A stretch of DNA of 64,000 bases, taken from the NCBI GenBank assembly GCA_032622095.1, contig CP136061.1:42351797-42415796 (forward strand). The letters run 5' to 3'. Source of the DNA: Siphonodentalium dalli. Its lineage: Eukaryota; Mollusca; Scaphopoda; Gadilida; Siphonodentaliidae. Numbering within the stretch: the stretch's first letter is position 1; each line of letters opens with the position of its first letter. Below the pieces are notes generated by a model. That model saw only the letters and a program-made list of their open reading frames with translations, did not search any database and had not been told where the DNA came from. Below are positions 37,009 through 48,245 of this stretch, in pieces. The translations under genes and the position numbers were made by a program.

Positions 37009-38313
37009 ATGGCACAAATGGTAAATGGATCATGCGAATGCAATAAATCGGAACTTGATATAACACATGTTCCACCAACGGTGGCTACAATGTCAGAATC
37101 GCAGTGGATCGAAAATCATCCTATTGCACCGCTGAATAATTCTGCTCCGATAGAGTTTGTCATACCATCTCAAACCGAAAAGTGGACAGATATTAATCAA
37201 TCTTATCTTTATGTGAAATTCAAAATTACAAAAAAAGATGGAACTAATTTGGTAGCTGCTACGGAATTAGCACCTGTTAACAATTTCTTTCATAGCATGT
37301 TCAGCAGTATCGATGTTTACTTGAACAACAAATTGATAACTTCGAATTCTGACACTTACCCATACCGAGCATATTTCGAAAATCTGTTGGGATACTCTCC
37401 AGAATATAAAGATAATCAATTAGCAAATTTAGAAATGTGGTATGGCGATACAGCAGAACAATTTGAAGAGAATACCAAAGGTGGTGCCAATGCTGGATTA
37501 ACTTCTAGAGAAAGTTTGATCGGTGGTAGTAAAATTGTTGAACTATGTGGACGCTTACACACTGATCTGTTTCTTCAAGAAAAATATTTACCAAATGGAA
37601 TTGAAATTCGTATCAGATTAAACAGATCACCATCAAAATTTTGCCTCATTGGCGGCGAGGATGGACAAATTGTTTTCGAATCAGCAGTGTTCCATGTCAG
37701 AACAGTTAGTCTCTTTCCAGCGGTCTCAAATAAATTAAATCAAGAAATTGTCCAGTCAAAAATGAAAATACCTATCAGACGAGTAGAAATAAAAACTTTC
37801 ACAATTAGTACTGGACTTAGATCAAAAATTGAAGACCACTTATTTCAAGGACAATTACCAAAGAGAATTTTTATTGCGTTGGTCGAAAATAAAGATATGA
37901 ATGGAGATTTGGGTACCAATCCATTCCACTTCAAACATTTCAGTTTGAATAAATTGGAAGTTAGTCAAGACGGTCATACAATACATAACCGTCCATTTGA
38001 ACCAAACTTCGCAACAAAACAATGTCTCAGATCATATTTATCTTTGTATCAATCTTTAGGAATGGTTGGTGTTAACAAATCAATTGGCATTAATTTAAAC
38101 GAATATATGAATGGTTATTGTTTGTGGGGTTTCGACTTGACACCGGACCAAGGAAGCGACGAGGGACATCTACATCCTATAAAGACAGGGAACCTGCGTT
38201 TGGAGCTTCAGTTCTTGACAGCTCTCACTACAGCCGTCAACGTTTTGGTGTATGCTGAATTCGACAGTGAAATAGAGATCACAGCTTTGAGAGAAGTGCT
38301 TACTGACTATTAG
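37009..38313 (+). CDS. Major capsid protein (double jelly-roll)
   Basis: 434 aa, complete. It has the Polinton major capsid signatures, such as SQWIENHPIAPL near residue 28, PIEFVIPSQTEKWTDI, and FFHSMFSSIDVYLNNKLI, and the C-terminal block FEPNFATKQCLRSYLSLYQSLG. It is the reference for the three truncated copies at 1-3745: here the codon at the P1 stop position is TAT. It would form icosahedral particles with the minor capsid protein. Confidence 0.93.
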   Translation: MAQMVNGSCECNKSELDITHVPPTVATMSESQWIENHPIAPLNNSAPIEFVIPSQTEKWTDINQSYLYVKFKITKKDGTNLVAATELAPVNNFFHSMFSSIDVYLNNKLITSNSDTYPYRAYFENLLGYSPEYKDNQLANLEMWYGDTAEQFEENTKGGANAGLTSRESLIGGSKIVELCGRLHTDLFLQEKYLPNGIEIRIRLNRSPSKFCLIGGEDGQIVFESAVFHVRTVSLFPAVSNKLNQEIVQSKMKIPIRRVEIKTFTISTGLRSKIEDHLFQGQLPKRIFIALVENKDMNGDLGTNPFHFKHFSLNKLEVSQDGHTIHNRPFEPNFATKQCLRSYLSLYQSLGMVGVNKSIGINLNEYMNGYCLWGFDLTPDQGSDEGHLHPIKTGNLRLELQFLTALTTAVNVLVYAEFDSEIEITALREVLTDY

Positions 38314-38314
38314 G

Positions 38315-38773
38315 ATGGAGCTCACAACACAGCTATGGAACTACTATGAAGAATACCGACGTTCACAACACGTTGCTCCGAGATTAAAACTGATCTTGGA
38401 CACACTCAACAACGCTACGATTGAAGAACTACAAGAAATTATTCGCAAGGAAGTGTCAGCAAACTGTGAAGGATGTAAAATAGAACATCCTAGTCAACGT
38501 GAACATGTTCTGTGTTTGTTCTCTACAACTGATGATTGGACAAACCAGTTTATCGACTTAGCACTGATTAAACTTGACATATACAATGTTATGGAAAGAT
38601 GGTTCCCGAAGCTGATGGAGTTAAACCCACACTGCAAGGAGAAGTTCGAAGCATACCTTATGTGGGATCATCTGAGAAACAGTTTGGAGCTCAACCGCAA
38701 AAAAATCGATGCAGAGTGGACTCTGATGTGGTCACAGCGAGTCAAAGAGAATTACAACGATGCAGACAGCTGA
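38315..38773 (+). CDS. Conserved Polinton protein with CxxC…HPSQxxH motif (P2)
   Basis: 152 aa. Zinc-cluster candidates C51, C54, H58, H64, C67. It begins one base after the capsid stop (TAGG-ATG) and overlaps the protease by 14 bp. Function unknown; the tight linkage capsid-this-protease and its co-amplification in P1 suggest a role in particle maturation. Confidence 0.75.
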   Translation: MELTTQLWNYYEEYRRSQHVAPRLKLILDTLNNATIEELQEIIRKEVSANCEGCKIEHPSQREHVLCLFSTTDDWTNQFIDLALIKLDIYNVMERWFPKLMELNPHCKEKFEAYLMWDHLRNSLELNRKKIDAEWTLMWSQRVKENYNDADS

Positions 38774-39233
38774 ACTTCAATATATTCTAGACAATTCCTG
38801 GTTGCGTAAACTTAACACATATGTTTGTGCTAGAGATCTGTTACCAGAGAAGAAACCACAACATATTCAAGCATATATTGTGAACACGCACTCATCGGAT
38901 CAGCCAGGAGAACACTGGACCTTGATGTTATTCAAGGGAAGATCAGCTGTATACTTCGACTCATTTGGACTACCACCACCGAGACGATATATGTTACCAT
39001 TCATAAAAAGGAACTCATCAGCATGGACTATGAATACAACACGATATCAACATCGTGCGACAAATGTGTGTGGATTATATTGTATATTCGCACTCCACCA
39101 CATGATGAAAGGAAAGAGGATGAAAAGATTATTCAATTCTCGGGATTTCTTCAAGAATGACAGAACAATAGTTCGATGGTTTGGAAAGCACTATGGTCGA
39201 TTATACAGAAAAGCAAATTTGCTGTTGAATTAA
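38760..39233 (+). CDS. Adenain-type maturation cysteine protease (P2)
   Basis: 157 aa, last gene of the element. Catalytic His52 (EHWTL), Asp67 (YFDSFG), Gln97 and Cys104 (NVCGLYC) are present. Candidate substrates in the same element are the proteins at 32682, 33326 and 36632, each with a GG-x or Gx-G consensus site. Confidence 0.94.
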   Translation: MQTAELQYILDNSWLRKLNTYVCARDLLPEKKPQHIQAYIVNTHSSDQPGEHWTLMLFKGRSAVYFDSFGLPPPRRYMLPFIKRNSSAWTMNTTRYQHRATNVCGLYCIFALHHMMKGKRMKRLFNSRDFFKNDRTIVRWFGKHYGRLYRKANLLLN

Positions 39234-39620
39234 ACTTCACCAGGACATCGACGGCTGATATACATACAACGCAAAGAAGACGACGACCAGATGACAACGA
39301 ATGTGTCAACAACTCCACAAAAATAGACTCTTTTGTTATTGATTCAGCGTAGGATGTTGTAGGATGTTGTAGGATGTTCAATTAAGTTTCTTCAAATCTG
39401 AGACCTTGTTTTGTACATAAATTATTGTTCTTTGTTAATATTATTGATGTATAATAATATATTATTGTTCATTGTTCTTGTTCTTGTTTTTGAAAAATAA
39501 AATGATAAATTTCAACAAAATCGTTTTCACTGTAGGATCCCCACCAATTGATTCTGTTCGTGTCGATGTGTCATCTCTGGTCAGAATTATACAAACTTTA
39601 AATTAGTAATGAAAAAAATG
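39234..39620 (+). terminator. 3' noncoding region with AATAAA
   Basis: Holds three GTAGGATGTT repeats (about 39347-39378), AT-rich sequence and AATAAA at 39496-39501, likely the polyadenylation signal of the late gene block. No stem-loop of the histone type is found here. Confidence 0.6.
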
Positions 39621-39973
39621 TCTAAGTCCATTTTCATTTTTTCGATCAGAAATGTCACATCAATGACAGGAACATCTATCCTCAGGCTGGGAACTATGGC
39701 CCAGTACCCCCCAGACATGGGCACTATGGCCCAGTACCCCCCAGACATGGGCACTATGGCCCAGTACCCCCCCAGACATGGGCACTATGGCCCAGTACCC
39801 CCCCAGACATGGGCACTATGGCCCATGGGCCATAGTGCCCATGTCTGGGGGGTACTGGGCCATAGTGCCCATGTCTGGGGGGTACTGGGCCATAGTGCCC
39901 ATGTCTGGGGGGGTACTGGGCCATAGTGCCCATGTCTGGGGGGTACTGGGCCATAGTGCCCACCATTACTACT
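39621..39973. repeat. Right terminal inverted repeat of P2
   Basis: Inverse of 22308-22657. The internal palindrome spans 39689-39962 around CCCATGGG at 39822-39829, with 30-bp units of which some have one extra C/G. ORFs across it are artefacts. Confidence 0.9.
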
Positions 39974-40480
39974 AACGGTGTGCCGAATGATTTAGTCACG
40001 CAAGGAGTAAGATCTGAGATGGCTGCCGGCGGCCATGTTATGGTCGAAAATCATTCAAATTCGACAGCTCACATCTAAAGGTCACCTCGAAGATTAATGT
40101 GAAGTTTGCCCTGAAAAATGCTTACTGTAGGATGTGCCGAAGTCATGTAAAGAATAAATTTTAAGATGGCTACCGGCGGCCATATTTTCATCGAAAAAAC
40201 GTTAAAATTCGATAGCCTAAACATACCTATTCATTTCTACATTAAATGTGGGCAGCATGGATTCAAATTTGAAATAAAAAAATGGCTGCTAGCGGCCATG
40301 TTTTAAACTAATTTATGAAAAAATGTGGCTCCAGCTGGCTCCAGAGGACACCCGAAGATCCACATGGAGGTTGGTGACGATTGATGAGGAGTGTGTACTG
40401 TAGGCTGTGCCAAAGGAAATTGTTGACGTACGGACGCCAACTGATGACAATAGCTCAAGTTGAGGTAATTAATGCAGTGA
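39974..40480. repeat. Degenerate tandem repeat with GGCGGCCAT motifs
   Basis: Three related segments of about 140-150 bp begin AAGATGGCTGCCGGCGGCCATG, AAGATGGCTACCGGCGGCCAT and AAAATGGCTGCTAGCGGCCATG (each motif cut here for length), followed by TCGAAAA and ATTCGA blocks. Host repetitive DNA directly flanking P2; no gene. Confidence 0.6.
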
Positions 40481-41495
40481 AGATGATAATATGTATTATT
40501 GTATAATTATGGATTTTGTATTATCACTGTATAGCTTAAAATTCTTGTCTGCGTGTTGTAAAAGCAACACATGATGTGAAACCAAGTAAAATTACTCATT
40601 TTGTAACATTCCGAGGATACGACTTGGCTGATAAATGCATATATATATATAATGCTTATTCTGCCAACAATATTATCTGCATGTACATGTACATCGTTTA
40701 TAACACCGCTGCTTTTCTGCCTATTTGGAAATCAAATTTATACGAAAATGACTATTTTTTGCAAGATTATTTGCTACTATATGTTCTGGATACCACAATG
40801 GAGTGTTACACGGAACCTTAACCATTTCTTTACAAAATACTCATTGGCGAGTGGTTCCCTTTGGAATTGTTCAGACAATAGTTCAACATAACTAGGCCGT
40901 TTGTTGGACTTATTACATGTATGTGAACATTTCTCTTCAATGATTAGGAATTCTTCTACGATTGTATTATCTGTTTGGCTGTCTGTCGTCGTCTGCTTAT
41001 ACTTCATGAACATCCCTACTAATGAAACATAGACCATTCCAATATATATAATTTTATAGCTGATGGGAGAATTCATTTAATAAAAGAGTTAAACGGACAT
41101 GGCTCATTCGAGCTTCCAAATTTTGTCGACGTAATTTGAAAGGAGGTATAATACAGGTTGACAATTAAACGAAATATTGATATACTGGCTTCATATGCTC
41201 TGGAAAATACTTGTCTTGGTCACAAACATTTTCCGGCTATTTTCAATTTTCGCACATGCACAAGTGAAACAAACGCTCTGTATCTCTACCATATCAGGAA
41301 TAGACTAACACGGAACGCTCTTTATGTTTAATGCCGTGCACATAGATGTTGTTTGTTTGGGCCAAACACCGTATTCATGTTGTATTTTTTATGACTCCAA
41401 TGATACCGGGAAAACAATTCAAAAGGGAATATTATTATGTGTATTTTGGAGCGCGAACCGCCATGTGGCTTTAAGTTATTTAAACCAGAATTTAC
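40481..41495. other. Host noncoding sequence, no gene recognised
   Basis: AT-rich; if the cyclase-like gene continues, this is its intron 2. I searched both strands for a third cyclase exon (FWSG- and WCGQ-like signatures) and found none. 40985-41090 is roughly 65 % similar by eye to 48985-49095, a short dispersed repeat. Confidence 0.5.
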
Positions 41496-41625
41496 CCGAT
41501 TTTCCCCCAGAGGTTGCGAAACAGCGTCGATGAATGGCTTGTAATCCTTCGTGGTTGTATTGCACGGCGACTTGTTGGCGAAAGCCCCAGAGAAGCTCGT
41601 CCACAGAGCATTGCAATCAACGTTC
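41496..41625 (-). CDS. ADP-ribosyl cyclase/CD38-like gene, exon 2
   Basis: 130 bp bounded by TTTATTTCAG (acceptor, 41626-41635) and GTAAATT (donor, from 41495 down). It joins exon 1 in phase and encodes NVDCNALWTSFSGAFANKSPC and PFIDAVSQPLG, which matches the second conserved block of ADP-ribosyl cyclases (DC-ALW--F--AF--K-PC). The enzyme family makes cyclic ADP-ribose from NAD. The exon ends in phase 0. Later exons with the catalytic Trp and Glu are not in view. Confidence 0.72.
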
Positions 41626-42964
41626 CTGAAATAAATCATTAGACTGTATGCAAATACTATGTTCCGTCATAATGTTCAATAACTTAAGGATGTTTGTTGT
41701 CGATGCTTGTTGAGCTTATCAGCTGAACACCCCTAAATACACACATTAATCATTAGGGTCTGGGAAAATCCAGTTAGTAACGAAAATGGACACCTTTCGC
41801 ATAATGAATCACAATTTATAAGAATTACGAGTATGGGACTACATCGCTGGAATATATTATCCGTCTATCACTTGTCCTTTTGTCATATCCGTATAGTTAC
41901 GAGTACGGGAGGGTGCGAGCGACGGGAGGGTGTGTTCTTACCCCCCGCCCAATTTGGTCAATTTTTTCAACAGTTGGAAATTTCATGCCTGAAACAACAT
42001 GAGTTGGAATTTCACACCAAATAGGTTGAAAATGTTCTCGTAGTTTGAATTTCCAACCAATAATGATATGGGGAAATTTGTTGTTTTTAGACCAACAGTC
42101 CCATATTTCAGCCCATATTTACGTATCTTTGGTCTAACTTTTAGATTTAAATGACCATCAGTTGGATGAGGGCGCAATTGGAATTTTGCAGCTTGATGTG
42201 GTTCAAGCTGAACGCCCCGCGGAGACCTCTAAGCACGTGCCGCTGTGAGACAAGTATATAGATGTTAGTAAACTAGAGTTCCTTTACTTTAAACATATTT
42301 TATTCGTATATAAATATACAAAAGGGATCGGGGCACAAGTTATTTCAACTTAGGTAGCCCCTCTCCCGTACAAAATTGACAATACATTGTCATAAGATGA
42401 CAAGAAGGCGATAACAGAAACGTTTGTACATGGTGAGAAAACAATTTGAATTTGCATTATGTCGAATAACATCTTTCAGTGTATGTTTATGGATTAGAAC
42501 GAGCATACATCTGTGCATATCTATATCTATTGTGATATTTAAGGAAGATGTAAATATAGATTTCAAGGCTATGTATGTATCAAACTGTGAGGTTAAGCTA
42601 AATTTGTATAGTAGTGAATTTGGAGATTCGCCCGATGACGCCCTTGACAGTTACGCTGGAAGAAATTATCGATGTGTATACAAATGGTGCATGGATGTGG
42701 CAATCGGAATGAGGGAGGGGTGTCTAGCAATGTTTGTGTTTGGTGTATAATGAGCGATTTGTGGTTGACATTGGATTGTGGCTATATGTCAACGCAGCCA
42801 GACGTTCATGAATCGAAGCGTTTTGTCGCAGCAATAAACTGTTGCACTATTTGGAAAAACCTTATATTCTCCGGAATTGAGATGTACCATATCCCGAAAA
42901 AACCCCTGATCGATGTCGGTTATAATGAAGCGTTCGTGGTTTAACTTATCGTCAAGTTCCTTAC
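41626..42964 (-). other. Intron 1 of the cyclase-like gene
   Basis: 1,339 bp, GT…AG. It contains the 3'-UTR remnant of a LINE (42289-42410, minus), a repeat segment around 41900-42000 resembling 51800-51880, and AT-rich sequence. No other coding segment is supported. Confidence 0.6.
42289..42410 (-). mobile_element. LINE 3'-UTR fragment
   Basis: Inverse of 59575-59680, sharing GGGAGAGGGGCT and ACTTGTGCCCCGATCCCTTTTG. It is the same LINE family as the degenerate copy at 55813-59690, here reduced to its 3' end. Confidence 0.7.
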
Positions 42965-43116
42965 CCTATAGTTCCTGTAAGATGTTTAAAGTTGGATGTC
43001 TGGTAGTCCCAACACCTGCCGATGAATATTTCTTTGAGGTTGGCTGTACTTCCCGGACCAGCACTAACCGCCATGACACACACACCCACGACGATAACTG
43101 CCAGCGATTCAACCAT
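42965..43116 (-). CDS. ADP-ribosyl cyclase/CD38-like gene, exon 1 with signal peptide
   Basis: 152 bp from the ATG at 43116 to a GG|GTAAGG donor. Residues 1-18 (MVESLAVIVVGVCVMAVSA) are a signal peptide, followed by NLKEIFIGRCWDY, which matches the first conserved block (-L---FLGRC-DY-) of Aplysia-type ADP-ribosyl cyclases. Phase 2 at the donor fits exon 2. An in-frame ATG nine codons upstream (43143) lies in a repeated 5' segment and is an alternative start. The encoded protein is secreted or lumenal. Confidence 0.72.
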
Positions 43117-43250
43117 GCTCACTTTTAACGACAAGAAAACCATAGTCAGAAATGGTAACGCCCTCGAGATCTTATTATTAGGTATATATAGAATATATAA
43201 TATATTGGTTTCATGAATGCATCACCTCAGAATTCCGTTAAAACAACTAA
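43117..43250 (-). promoter_or_regulatory. Likely promoter/5'UTR of the cyclase-like gene, member of a repeated set
   Basis: On the minus strand: AACGGAATTCTGAGG, CCAATATATTA, TATATATACC, GGCGTTACCATTTCTGAC then ATGGTTTTCTTG. Close copies occur at 49560-49675 (plus strand) and 62525-62573 (minus strand, partial). Either these are paralogous gene starts or a dispersed repeat has supplied the promoter. Confidence 0.5.
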
Positions 43251-44930
43251 TCTGTCAAATTATTACAACAGCTACGGCTTATCACTGAATGTTTCTCATT
43301 CAACACACCAGAATGCAACTACATGCGGACCAAATATCTACTAATCGGATTAAGTACACCCCGATACTTCGCAATGCGACCTTTATTCTACATTCCTACT
43401 GAGACATACTTCATCAGTTATGTTAGCTCTTATTCTATGCATTGTGTTCCCGCAATAAAATCTTCTAGAGTGGCCCAGCCATTGTTCATACCTAAATATA
43501 GAAAGCAATGGACACGATCATGCATAAAAGTTACACACTGCAACAATGAGTCATCCGCGAAGATACATATACGCGAATACATACATCCTGCAAAAAGTCT
43601 AACAGGTACGCAATATAGCGAGTACATTTTAATCACAATTACTCCATAGCTCAGATGACATCGCCAGATATGCCTCGCAGTATACACCCTATATCTAGAG
43701 GGCGTAATAAGTTATGATTACAGATTCACCTCCGATTTGATATAACCTTAACCGCAGGTTGTTTTCAATATATATAGGCCTATGTTGCAAGTCCAATGGA
43801 GGCAAAGTGAACCTATGCAGTCAACTAGGAGTGAGTGTTATTCAGTTTTATATATACGTGTATATGTACGTCACTGGCCCTTAATTGGGCACACATGCGA
43901 CCCCGTTCGGCGACATGACATGATTGTTTCATGATGCGAAAACGAGATTTTTCTTTGCAGACAAGAATCTAGACAAGATGCACTTGAAATGTCGTCTCCT
44001 GACAACTGATTTCGCCTCACTATAGACTAGACATATAGTACACGTATACAAGCAAATACAAGCTTCAACTATACTGCAACAATGGACATTCATACATGGT
44101 CTACTGGTATATACCGTGTCCACGTGAACCCTCCTTTCTATAGTGCTGTTTTACTCATAGCTGTCTGGCGGCACTTAAGTATAGAAATGAAGGTGACACG
44201 CGTTTCGTTGTCAGTTTAATGGCAGCGGCATGCATTGCATGACATTCAATGTTACACATTATAATACGATAGGCCTTTATTATCAAAGGCCATTTCTAAA
44301 CCATGCATATATATAGACATATCGAATGCTACTCGCATCCAAAACGATCTACAAGATTAAAGGTACTCAATCCGAGTCGATGGTCCCCATATAATCAGAT
44401 TCCATCAACAACAACATTTTTATAAATGCCGCTTCAGTTATCAGAATCGATTAAAGACATATTATGGACTAACTTCAGTGATTAAAACTCATGAGTTAGT
44501 AATCAAACAAGATATCCACCGGAAAAATGTAGCAATCGACTAAGGTTATCGACGACTCCAACTGCATCGACTTTGCCATTTTAGAGAACACAAAGTTTGA
44601 ACTACGCACAAATGTAAATATTTATACTTTATTCGGGACGATTTATTGGGCAGAAACAGTGCGGAAATGATTCAGCCAACAAAAGTAAATGCATGTAATT
44701 CGTTTATAACAATGACGCCGTTTTTCTGCCTATTTTGATATAAAATTTATGAAAATAACTCATTATGTCACGATTCGTTGTTAGTCCATTCTGAAAACCT
44801 CAGTGCAGTGTTTCACATCACTTTAATTGCCCAAAAACAATGCTAACCACTGTCAACTATAGTATTACATTGCCAGAAACGTGTTATTTATCAATATGTT
44901 GTTCGAAGAAATTTGGCCTTATTATCAACA
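43251..44930. other. Host noncoding sequence, no gene recognised
   Basis: AT-rich, only short ORFs without family features. 44358-44400 (AAAGGTACTCAATCCGA…) matches the left end of the dispersed repeat at 59717. Confidence 0.5.
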
Positions 44931-45150
44931 GAAAGCCTCTTGATTTTAGAGTTATCCATCTTCATCCGCAATTTGGTCCGAGAACCGTCGACTGTTCACT
45001 GGGCCACTATAATTCTCGATGGTGAAAAATAATAGATTTCAAAAATCGATATCTAACTCTGAATTTTGATAGGTGGGTTCCTCGACTCGAATCAAATATT
45101 TATTACCCCCGAATCCAAATAAATAGTAATTTAGGGTCGCTTAATCGGAT
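44931..45150 (-). repeat. Dispersed repeat, inverse of 59760-59970
   Basis: Shares CTCGACTCGAATCAAATATTT and AATAATAGATTTC…ATCGATATCTAA (motifs shortened) with 59770-59870 in opposite orientation; in both places a second inverted part (GATTTTAGAGTTATCCATC) follows. Confidence 0.6.
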
Positions 45151-45258
45151 TATGCATCTTTAAGTATCTCCCCCTCTCTCTACCCCTCTCTCTATCTAAG
45201 GACCCGTTTTTGTTGAGTTACCGACGTACATTTGTGCTTTAATTTCTTCTGGATTGTG

Positions 45259-45787
45259 CGGGGGGGGGGGGGGGGGGGGGTCGGAAAAAAATTCAGGCAC
45301 GTATGGCATTTTTTCCCTTTCGATAATTTTTTGTACCCACCCACACCCCACCGCCAATTTTTTTTCCGTTTTCGGCAGTTTTTTCCGACCATTTTTTGAC
45401 ACCCACCCCCCTTTTAACACTAAAACAGAGATTTGCGGGGGGAAATTCGCTTTCAACAGCTGTTTATGAATTTATGTGCATACTATTTATCATGGATGTT
45501 AACATGGACATATAAATAGGAATGAGTCATTTTGAGGTCATTCGGCCAAAAAAACATGGCTTCCAGCGGCCATCTTGGATTTCAAAATTTGCAACAAAAT
45601 ACAACACGATAACTGCCTGCAGTCAGTTTACAGCTAGAATTACATTATTTCTCTCATTCAAAGTGGTTTTGAAGCCCAACTCATTGCCAAAACACTAAAA
45701 AACAATCAGGAATTTTTTTTTTAGTTGCGGAAAAATTGCTTGTTGGTGGCTACGTGCCGGAATTTTTTTGTTCACCCCTCCCCCCTG
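45259..45787 (+). mobile_element. hAT-like miniature element with poly-G ends
   Basis: 529 bp between target duplications GATTGTG (45252-45258 and 45788-45794). Ends are a G run followed by TCGGAAAAAAATTCAGGCACGTA and, inverted, GTGCCGGAATTTTTTTGTTCACCCC…CTG. The same family lies inverted at 60950-61515. Seven-to-eight-bp duplications and CAGGG-type ends fit the hAT superfamily; no transposase. Confidence 0.72.
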
Positions 45788-45977
45788 GATTGTGGTGCAA
45801 ATTGTATTATTTCCAACGGATGGGGAATAACTCTATATCCTAAAGATATAGTTATTTCATTCTCCTTCCATTGAAAATACATTTTTAGTTTGGAATTCTG
45901 GGAGCCATAACGGGGGAAATCTTTCTATGATTTCAGCTGTTTTCTATTTCTCCATGAGCATCTTCCGAGACACAGAC

Positions 45978-47776
45978 GTTTCAAATGATGATGAATTATA
46001 GTATTTTAATCATATTTTATGGTATAGATTATTATTAAAACCGTATATCAAGGCACTATAAAAAACAAGAGGTGGCATCAGAGATGCTGTGTCTCGTTTT
46101 CGGTGGCTTACCGCCGGTGGCTACCGCTGGTGGCTAGCGCCAATTGGTGTGCATCAGTATCGGTAGACTAATTAATAGGTAAAATCGGTTAATATTTGTT
46201 CAAGTCATCGCGCTAACGGCCTCAAAATCGCGAAGAATTCACAAACTAAGGGGCATAACTTAAGGGAAAAGGTTCGGAGAAACCCGGGTTTCGCACTCTT
46301 TCGAGATATTGTGCGAAGCAAGTCACACACTAAAAATTAATATAATCGGTTAATATTGTTCAAGTTATCGCGCTAACGGCCTCAAAATCAAGAAAATTTA
46401 GCAAACTGAGGGGAATAACTCAGAGAAAAAAGATCGGACAAACCCGCTTTTCGAACTCGTTTGATATATTGTGCCAAGAAAGTCATGTACCAACATTTTT
46501 TAATCAAATCGGAGGATGTTTGTTGAAGTTATCGCGCTAACGAGCTAAAAATTCACGAAAAATGACTAATTAAGGGCCATAACTCTATCAAATTTTATCG
46601 GGCCAGGCTGGTTTTCGAACTCGTCCAGGATATTATTGGAAGACACCTATATACCAAATTTTAGTTGAATCGGATGACGTTTGTTGAAGTTATCGCGCTA
46701 ACGAGCTAATAATTCACGAAAAATGACTAATTAAGGGCCATAACTCTATCAAATTTTATCGGGCCAGGCTGGTTTTCGAACTCGTCCGAAATATTCTTGG
46801 CAAGTATGTCTATTCGAAATTTTAAACAAATCGGAGGACGTTTGTTGAAGTTATCGCGCTAACGAGCTAAAAATTCACGAAAAATGACTAATTAAGGGCC
46901 ATAACTCTATCAAATTTTATTGGGCCAGGCTGGTTTTCCAACTCGTCCAGGATATTATTGGAAGACACTTATATACCAAATTTTAGTTGAATCGGATGGC
47001 GTATGTTGAAGTTATCGCGCTAACGACCTCAAAATTCGTACAAAATGACTACTTAAGGACCATAACTCTATCAAATTTATTGGACCGGGCCGGTTTTCTA
47101 ACTCGTCCGAGGTATTCTTGGGAGACACCTATATATCAAAATTTCAATCAAATAGGATGATGTTTGTTAAATTATCGCGCTAACGAGCGGAAAATTTGTG
47201 AAAAAATGACTAATTAAGGGCCATAACTCTATCAAATTTATCGGACCTGGCCGGTTTTCGAAATCGACCGAGATATTCTTGGGAGACACCTATATACCAA
47301 ATTTCAATCAAATCGGATAACTTTGTCGAAGTTATCGCGCTAACGAGCTGAAAATTCGTGAAAAATGACTAATTAAGGGCCATAACTCTATCAAATTTTA
47401 TCGGACCAGGCCGGTTTTCGAACTCGTCCAAGATATTCTTGGGAGACACCTATATCCCAAATTTCAATCGAATGAGATAACGTTTGTTGAAGTTGTTGCG
47501 CTAACGAGCCTAAAATCAGTGAAAAATGGCAAAGGGTCATAACTCTGTAATAAATGTGCGGACGAACCCGATTTTTTGTCTGCAGCTTACGTGCATGGAT
47601 ATGTACTCACACACCAAATTTTAATCCGCCAATAAACGGTTGAGTTATAAGCAAAACACGCCGCCCACCGCCCGTCCGCCGCCCGCCCGCCCACCGTCCC
47701 TCATCAAACTATAAGTCGAGTTTTGGAAAAAAACTCGACTAATAATAAGTGACTCGAAAATTAAGTGGGCCTTTAA
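45978..47776 (+). repeat. Element carrying nine 161-bp satellite-like units
   Basis: The word ATCGCGCTAACG recurs at about 46207, 46367, 46531, 46692, 46853, 47014, 47174, 47334 and (diverged) 47494. Units also share AAGGGCCATAACTCTATCAAA and GGTTTTCGAACTCGTCC. The outer 75 and 30 bp match both sides of the 114-bp sequence at 63397-63510, which lacks the interior. A hairpin GTCGAGTTTT…AAAACTCGAC lies at about 47716-47741. Confidence 0.75.
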
Positions 47777-48138
47777 ATTATTCCTTTTAATTACGACTTT
47801 CCGTGTCTGTTCCCTGCAGCTATGGGTCTTTTTAAATATACTTTCGGGTATATGTCAGTTGTTGTACAATTCTCGATGTCACGTTGAACATCGTGCATGG
47901 GGTTAATATGTACGATAGCGTGGATGCCAAGCTTTCGTTAACTTGACAACCAAACGTATAATGCGCCAATTTGCATGCTTGGGACATAACTTCGAACAAG
48001 CACATGACACGCTCTTAGCCGTGGTATATAACCACACGCGACTTATTACTATATATCATCGTGTCTTTCGTATAATTGATGAAACTGCATGTCATGTAAA
48101 TAGCGTAGAGCAATCAATCTCCTCAATTGGAGACAAAA
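47777..48138. other. Host noncoding sequence, nothing recognised
   Basis: No ORF with family features and no clear repeat. Confidence 0.4.
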
Positions 48139-48152
48139 CACACACACACTCT

Positions 48153-48242
<90 letters not shown>
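48139..48242. repeat. (CA)n then (TA)n microsatellite
   Basis: Short CA/CT-rich run followed by about 38 uninterrupted TA dinucleotides. The ORFs of Tyr-Ile repeats here are artefacts. Confidence 0.95.

Positions 48243-48245
<3 letters not shown>

Larger units (their letters stand above)
22308..39973 (+). mobile_element. Complete Polinton/Maverick element (P2)
   Basis: 17,666 bp bounded by inverted repeats beginning AGTAGTAATGG at 22308 and ending CCATTACTACT at 39973; the AG…CT ends are typical for Polintons. It encodes the full Polinton core: protein-primed DNA polymerase B, retroviral-type integrase, packaging ATPase, adenain-like protease, minor and major capsid proteins, plus small accessory genes. 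All core reading frames are open. The 6-bp flanks are GCCATC (left) and AACGGT (right), so no target-site duplication is visible. The left end sits two bases inside a tRNA-Glu gene. Confidence 0.96.

Noticed and set aside
38599-38790. 63-aa ORF inside the 152-aa gene (also in the three P1 units)
   Set aside because: It is an out-of-frame shadow of a better supported gene.
22302-39979. 6-bp target-site duplication of P2
   Set aside because: GCCATC and AACGGT differ; the P1 right flank TGTGGT matches neither.
40777-41076. 99-aa minus ORF as a third cyclase exon
   Set aside because: No cyclase signature and no matching splice sites.
45254-45469. Gly-rich and Pro-rich ORFs at poly-G runs
   Set aside because: They come from homopolymer ends of a miniature element.
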